A DNA stretch of 64,000 bases, from contig JAEUIC010000022.1 of the NCBI GenBank assembly GCA_016795285.1, positions 1-64,000 on the forward strand, written 5' to 3'. Positions 60,617 through 64,000 of this stretch are shown here, piece by piece; the stretch's first letter is position 1; each line of letters opens with the position of its first letter. The position numbers were made by a program, and so were the translations under genes. The notes under the pieces are model-generated. The model worked only from the letters and a program-made list of their open reading frames with translations. It had not been told where the DNA came from and did not search any database. Source of the stretch: Planctomycetota bacterium (GTDB lineage Bacteria > Planctomycetota > B15-G4 > SIAN01).

Positions 60617-61804
60617 GTGGTCCGCGATGAACGATTCGGCGTCCTCCACCTGCTGCCGACCCTCTCGATGGGGGGCGCCGAGCTGCACGTGGCGCGCTTG
60701 CTGGACGGCTGGCAAGCGGGGCCGACGCGGCCGCTGGTGGTGGCGATGCATCGCGGCGGGCCGGTCGAGCCGCGACTGCGCTCTGCTGGCGTGCCGGTGG
60801 AGCTGCTCGGCATCCAGCGCGCGCCGATCCGCCGGCCGCTCGCGGCGCTGCGCGATGCGCGGCGGCTCGAAGCAGCGACGCTGGCAGCGGCAGAGCGCCA
60901 CGGGGTCGCGTTGATCCAGACGCACCTCTCCGATGCCGACTGGCTCGGGCTGCGAGTCGGTCGGCGGCTCGGCGTGCCGGTGGTCATCACCTGCCACGAT
61001 CCGCACCTGCTGCCGCAGGAGCGCGGCGCCGGCGAGCTGCGCGCGCGGCTGCGTCGTTTCCTGCAGGCGCGCCTCTGGCGGCGCGCGGCGGCGTTCATCG
61101 CGGTCGGCGCCGAAGTGGTGCGCGCGATCGCGAAGGTGCCGGGCGTCGATCCGGCGCGCATCCACCTGATCCGCTCGGGGTTCGTCTCGCGGCCGTTGCC
61201 GAGCGCGACGCAGCGCGCGGAGTGGCGCGTGAAGCACGCCGCGCTGCTCGAAGGCGCGGACGAGCTGCTGCTCGGCGTCGGGCGGCTGGTGGAGAACAAG
61301 GGGTTCCACCACGTGATCGACGCGTTCGCGCGCCTCGCCTCCGAGCGGCCGCGCGCGCGCCTGCTGATCGCCGGCGACGGCCCGGAGCGCGCCGCACTGG
61401 CCGCGCAGGTCGAGCGGCTCGGTCTCGGCGGGCGCGTCGTGCTGCTCGGCGCGCGGGACGACGTCGGCGAGCTGCTCGCGCTGGCTGACCTCTTCGTGAC
61501 CGGCACGCGCTACGAGGGGCTCGGGCTGGCCGCGGCCGAAGCGCTCGATCAGGAGGTGCCCGTGGTCGCCTTCCGCGTGAGCGGCATCGAGGAGGTGGTC
61601 GACGACGAGCGCACCGGCCTGCTGGTGGCGCACGGCGACCTCGCCGCCTACGCGGACGCGCTGCGCACGCTGCTCGCCGACCCGGCCCGCCGCCGCGCCT
61701 TCGGCCAAGCGGGCCGCCCCGCCGCCCAACGCTTCGAGATCGCCCGCGCCCGCGAAGCGACCCTGGCGCTCTACGACGAGTTGCTGCGGCCGGCGCTACG
61801 TTGA
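60617..61804 (+). CDS. Glycosyltransferase family 4 (GT-B)
   Basis: A 395-residue glycosyltransferase with LLPTLSMGGAELHVARLLDG at the N terminus, LLGVGRLVENKGFHHVIDAF, LLIAGDGPERAAL and the donor block GTRYEGLGLAAAEALDQEVP. It starts with GTG at 60617, divergent from the previous glycosyltransferase across 74 bases. The C terminus YDELLRPALR is encoded by the left copy of a direct repeat whose right copy encodes YSELLRPVAR at 63717-63746, beyond the inserted ATPase gene; the original C terminus may have been replaced. Confidence 0.9.
   Translation: MVRDERFGVLHLLPTLSMGGAELHVARLLDGWQAGPTRPLVVAMHRGGPVEPRLRSAGVPVELLGIQRAPIRRPLAALRDARRLEAATLAAAERHGVALIQTHLSDADWLGLRVGRRLGVPVVITCHDPHLLPQERGAGELRARLRRFLQARLWRRAAAFIAVGAEVVRAIAKVPGVDPARIHLIRSGFVSRPLPSATQRAEWRVKHAALLEGADELLLGVGRLVENKGFHHVIDAFARLASERPRARLLIAGDGPERAALAAQVERLGLGGRVVLLGARDDVGELLALADLFVTGTRYEGLGLAAAEALDQEVPVVAFRVSGIEEVVDDERTGLLVAHGDLAAYADALRTLLADPARRRAFGQAGRPAAQRFEIARAREATLALYDELLRPALR
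61771..61793 (+). repeat. Left copy of 23-bp direct repeat flanking the AlbA_2 gene
   Basis: This 23-base segment in the 3' end of the glycosyltransferase matches 63719-63741 at 21 of 23 positions, with the last 16 bases (gagttgctgcggccgg) identical. Weaker similarity with small gaps extends about 12 bases further left. Confidence 0.7.
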
Positions 61805-61864
61805 GCGCAGGGCACTCAAGCTGCGGTGAATCGTTGCCTGCTCGCAAGTCGTCAGGGCCCGCCG

Positions 61865-63700
61865 ATGACCCACGATCGATTCGACATCACGCCGTTCCTG
61901 CGCCAAGACGAGGGGCAGTACTTCGATCGGAAGTCGCTCTTCGCGGGGGTTGCGGACGCGAAGTCGCCGCGCGACCGGCGGGAGGTACGTGATCAGGTCG
62001 CGGAGTACGTCGCGGCGTTCGCGAATGCCGAGGGCGGCGTGCTCATCCTCGGGATCGAGGACGATGGCGAGATCACGGGACACGCCTATCCAGACGACGC
62101 CGAGCGGGCGATCCTCGAAGTTCCCCGCACGCGGCTCCGGCCCCCGCTCGAGCCGGGATTCGTCGTCGAGCATGCCGGGAAGCGGCTGCTCGTCTTCGAG
62201 ATCACGGCGAGCGACGTGGCGGTGCGCGTCGATGGCGGCGGCGTGCCGTTGCGGATCAACTCGTCGACCGTGCACACCTCCGAAGCGACCGTCGCGGCCC
62301 AGAAGCGCCGCGGCTTCGGCGAGAGCTTCGAGGCGCGCCCCTCCCCGATCGGCATCGGGGACCTCGATTCGCAGCTGCTCGACCGCGCGAAGCTCGGCGC
62401 CGGATTGGCGGCGCTCCCAGCAGAGGAGTACTTGCTGAGGCGGCGTCTGGCCGATCGGCGTGGCACCGGGATCGAACTGCGCCGCGCCGCCGAGCTTCTC
62501 TTCAGTCGCCAGGGACCGGAGCATCCGAATGCCGGCATCCGGCTGTTCCGCGTGATCGGCACGGAGCGCCGCTACGGCCCGGAGCACAACGTCGACGAGA
62601 AGCCGCGCCTCGAGGGCAACTTGCCGACCGTTCTCGAGGCGACGTTCGATGCCGTCGAGGCGTTGATTCGCCGTCCTGCGCGGCTTCGCGGGACGCGATT
62701 CCAGTCGGTTCCCGAGTACCCCACGTTCGCGTGGAAGGAGGCGCTGCTGAACGCGGTGGCGCACCGCGACTACGCCATCGAGGGGCGCACGACAGAAGTT
62801 TGGTTCTTCGAGGATCGGCTCGAAGTCCGCAGCCCCGGCGGGCTCGTCCCGGACCTGACGATCGAGGAACTGCGCCGCCTCGAGCGCCGCCATTCCAGCC
62901 GCAATCCGCGCTTGGTGCGCGGGCTGGTCGACCTCGGGTTCATGCGTGACCAGGGTGAGGGGATCCCGCGGCTCTACTCGGAGATGGAGGCCTACTTCCT
63001 GCCTCACCCGACCCTCGAGTCCGCTGGTGCGAGCTTCTCGATCACCCTCCGCAACACGCCGACGCTGAGCGAGCGCGATCGCAGCTTCGTCGCGGCGCTC
63101 GGCTCGCTCGAACTCGCTGAAGTCGACTTTCGGGTGTTGCTCGAAGTTCGTCGGCACGGCCGGATCGACAATGCCCGGCTCCGTCGGCTCGCCGGCCTGG
63201 ACACGCTTTCTGCCAGCCAGGTGCTGCGCAGCCTTCGAGATCGTCGATTGCTGGAGCGGATGGGAGCTGGTTCGGCGAGCTACTACGAGTTCGGTCCGGC
63301 CATCCCGATCGACCCGCGGTCGACCGATCGCGATCGGGGGGAGCTCGCGTCCGATCGGGGGGAGTCGGCATCGGATCGAGGGGAGCTCGCAGCTGATCGG
63401 GGGGAGTCCCCGGTCGCCCCGAGCGGCGTCGATGACGCGATTCGGAGGATCGTCACGGAGCTTGGCGCGCGGCCGCGGAAGCCGTTGCTTCGGAAGGCCA
63501 TCGCCGCGTTGGCGCAGCTGCGCGAGTGGCGGCCGCTCGACCTTGCGGAGGTCCTTTCGATCGACCCCGCCAATCTGGTCGAGCGCCACCTCTCCCCGAT
63601 GGTCAAGGAAGGTGTCTTGGAACGGACCTACCCCGACAATCCCAACCACCCGGCACAGGCGTACCGCGCCGCCATGCCCGCGCAGGGAAAGCTCTGGTAG
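61865..63700 (+). CDS. AlbA_2 / Schlafen-type ATP-binding transcriptional-regulator-like protein
   Basis: A 611-residue protein with an N-terminal AlbA_2 (divergent AAA-4) domain (about 10-130: EGQYFDRKSLF, AAFANAEGGVLILGIED), a GHKL-type ATPase-like domain (about 285-395: FAWKEALLNAVAHRDY, MRDQGEGIPRLY), a winged helix (about 415-470), then a linker made of four 7-residue repeats and a second helical region. Such proteins are DNA-binding regulators or defence-associated; substrate unknown. It splits an EPS locus and is bounded by direct repeats, so it is probably a late insertion. Start 61865 begins at the conserved domain; 61826 is an alternative. Confidence 0.8.
   Translation: MTHDRFDITPFLRQDEGQYFDRKSLFAGVADAKSPRDRREVRDQVAEYVAAFANAEGGVLILGIEDDGEITGHAYPDDAERAILEVPRTRLRPPLEPGFVVEHAGKRLLVFEITASDVAVRVDGGGVPLRINSSTVHTSEATVAAQKRRGFGESFEARPSPIGIGDLDSQLLDRAKLGAGLAALPAEEYLLRRRLADRRGTGIELRRAAELLFSRQGPEHPNAGIRLFRVIGTERRYGPEHNVDEKPRLEGNLPTVLEATFDAVEALIRRPARLRGTRFQSVPEYPTFAWKEALLNAVAHRDYAIEGRTTEVWFFEDRLEVRSPGGLVPDLTIEELRRLERRHSSRNPRLVRGLVDLGFMRDQGEGIPRLYSEMEAYFLPHPTLESAGASFSITLRNTPTLSERDRSFVAALGSLELAEVDFRVLLEVRRHGRIDNARLRRLAGLDTLSASQVLRSLRDRRLLERMGAGSASYYEFGPAIPIDPRSTDRDRGELASDRGESASDRGELAADRGESPVAPSGVDDAIRRIVTELGARPRKPLLRKAIAALAQLREWRPLDLAEVLSIDPANLVERHLSPMVKEGVLERTYPDNPNHPAQAYRAAMPAQGKLW
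63332..63415 (+). repeat. Four tandem 21-bp repeats inside the AlbA_2 gene
   Basis: Four in-frame copies start at 63332, 63353, 63374 and 63395, each beginning gatcg and encoding DRGE(L/S)A(S/A)-like heptads, a charged flexible linker. Copy number could vary by slippage without breaking the frame. Confidence 0.85.
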
Positions 63701-63718
63701 GACCGCGCTGGACGCTGA

Positions 63719-63741
63719 CTACTCCGAGTTGCTGCGGCCGG
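63719..63741 (+). repeat. Right copy of 23-bp direct repeat
   Basis: It matches 61771-61793 and overlaps the last codons and stop of the flippase on the minus strand. In the plus frame it encodes YSELLRPVAR, a near copy of the glycosyltransferase C terminus, running to a TGA at 63762-63764. Confidence 0.7.
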
Positions 63742-64000
63742 TGGCGCGGCCGAGCGCGCGGTGAGCCAGCTGGCGGACGGCGGCGAAGTCGGCGCGGCGC
63801 GGCAGCAGCAGGTCGGTGAGGCGCGAGGCCGTGCACTGCGCGTAGTGGCGCGCCACCAGCAGGCCGTAGGCGGCGTAGCAGAGGCCGCTGCTGGCGGCGG
63901 CGCCGTCGGCGCCCCAGCGCGGGATCGCCCACAAGTTGACCGCGACGTTGGCGGCGAGGCAGAGGACCGCGGCGAGCGACCCGGCGCTCGGCAGCCCGCG
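63719..64000 (-). CDS. Polysaccharide flippase (Wzx/MurJ-like), C-terminal fragment
   Basis: The last 93 codons of a gene entering from beyond the window edge. The fragment reads as a membrane helix (AAVLCLAANVAVNLWAIP) followed by RWGADGAAASSGLCYAAYGLL and a basic tail, the usual end of MATE-type polysaccharide flippases that move undecaprenyl-linked repeat units across the membrane. The final codons (GRSNSE and stop) are supplied by the right-hand direct repeat. Confidence 0.65.
   Translation of the reverse strand, partial: RGLPSAGSLAAVLCLAANVAVNLWAIPRWGADGAAASSGLCYAAYGLLVARHYAQCTASRLTDLLLPRRADFAAVRQLAHRALGRATGRSNSE

Overview
The window is a single stretch of about 70% G+C bacterial chromosome carrying some 55 protein genes, no rRNA or tRNA that I can see, and no intact insertion sequence or CRISPR array. 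Several traits point to a deep-branching planctomycete (Planctomycetota): a MoxR/DUF58/DUF4129/DUF4350 membrane operon, an ECF-type sigma factor, a large kelch protein whose last ~100 residues look like a domain I know from secreted planctomycete proteins, three CRTAC1/ASPIC-UnbV FG-GAP proteins, and Thr-type membrane sulfatase-family enzymes. This assignment is inference and has not been tested by any search.

Layout. 1-9165: arabinose-5-phosphate isomerase (kdsD) on the minus strand, then M50 protease, the kleisin scpA and a translationally coupled operon DUF4129 - DUF4350 - MoxR - DUF58 - SpoIIM-like - RDD. 9179-13300: three minus-strand membrane proteins and a secreted kelch protein. 13483-15412: divergent cysteine dioxygenase and persulfide-dioxygenase/rhodanese fusion, a sulfur-amino-acid catabolic pair. 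15637-20901: fmt and rsmB (translation), a TIM-barrel epimerase, a membrane-anchored cyclophilin and an HNH protein. 21064-29733: two large secreted proteins, a small membrane protein with a DUF374 acyltransferase, a sodium/solute symporter with its tiny partner, and pyrB-pyrI.

29835-34012 is a lower-G+C island: an ECF sigma factor, a 954-bp gap without a convincing gene, then a three-gene unit made of a secreted protein with 16 cysteines, a MauE/DoxX-like redox membrane protein and a membrane-anchored protein with carboxypeptidase-regulatory-like repeats. It is the best candidate here for an undescribed system. 34255-37673 pairs a CRTAC1 lipoprotein with a TPR lipoprotein. 37716-44137 holds a LexA-like protein that has lost its cleavage machinery, purF, a small zinc-ribbon protein, a FabH-like synthase and a membrane sulfatase-family enzyme. 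44295-54308 holds membrane proteins, two GNAT proteins, an alginate-lyase-like lipoprotein and a divergent pair of large CRTAC1 proteins. 54663-64000 is an exopolysaccharide locus (sulfatase-family enzyme, glycosyltransferases, polyprenyl sugar-phosphate transferase, flippase fragment), interrupted by an AlbA_2-type ATPase gene bounded by a near-perfect 23-bp direct repeat.

Expression signals. Many genes are preceded by TAnnnT followed within a few bases by a C/G run such as CCGCGCC, usually without a clear -35 box. In four cases the motif lies only 7-9 bases from a start codon that lacks a Shine-Dalgarno sequence, which suggests leaderless transcripts. Overlapping starts and stops (ATGA, GTGA, TGATG) define most operons.
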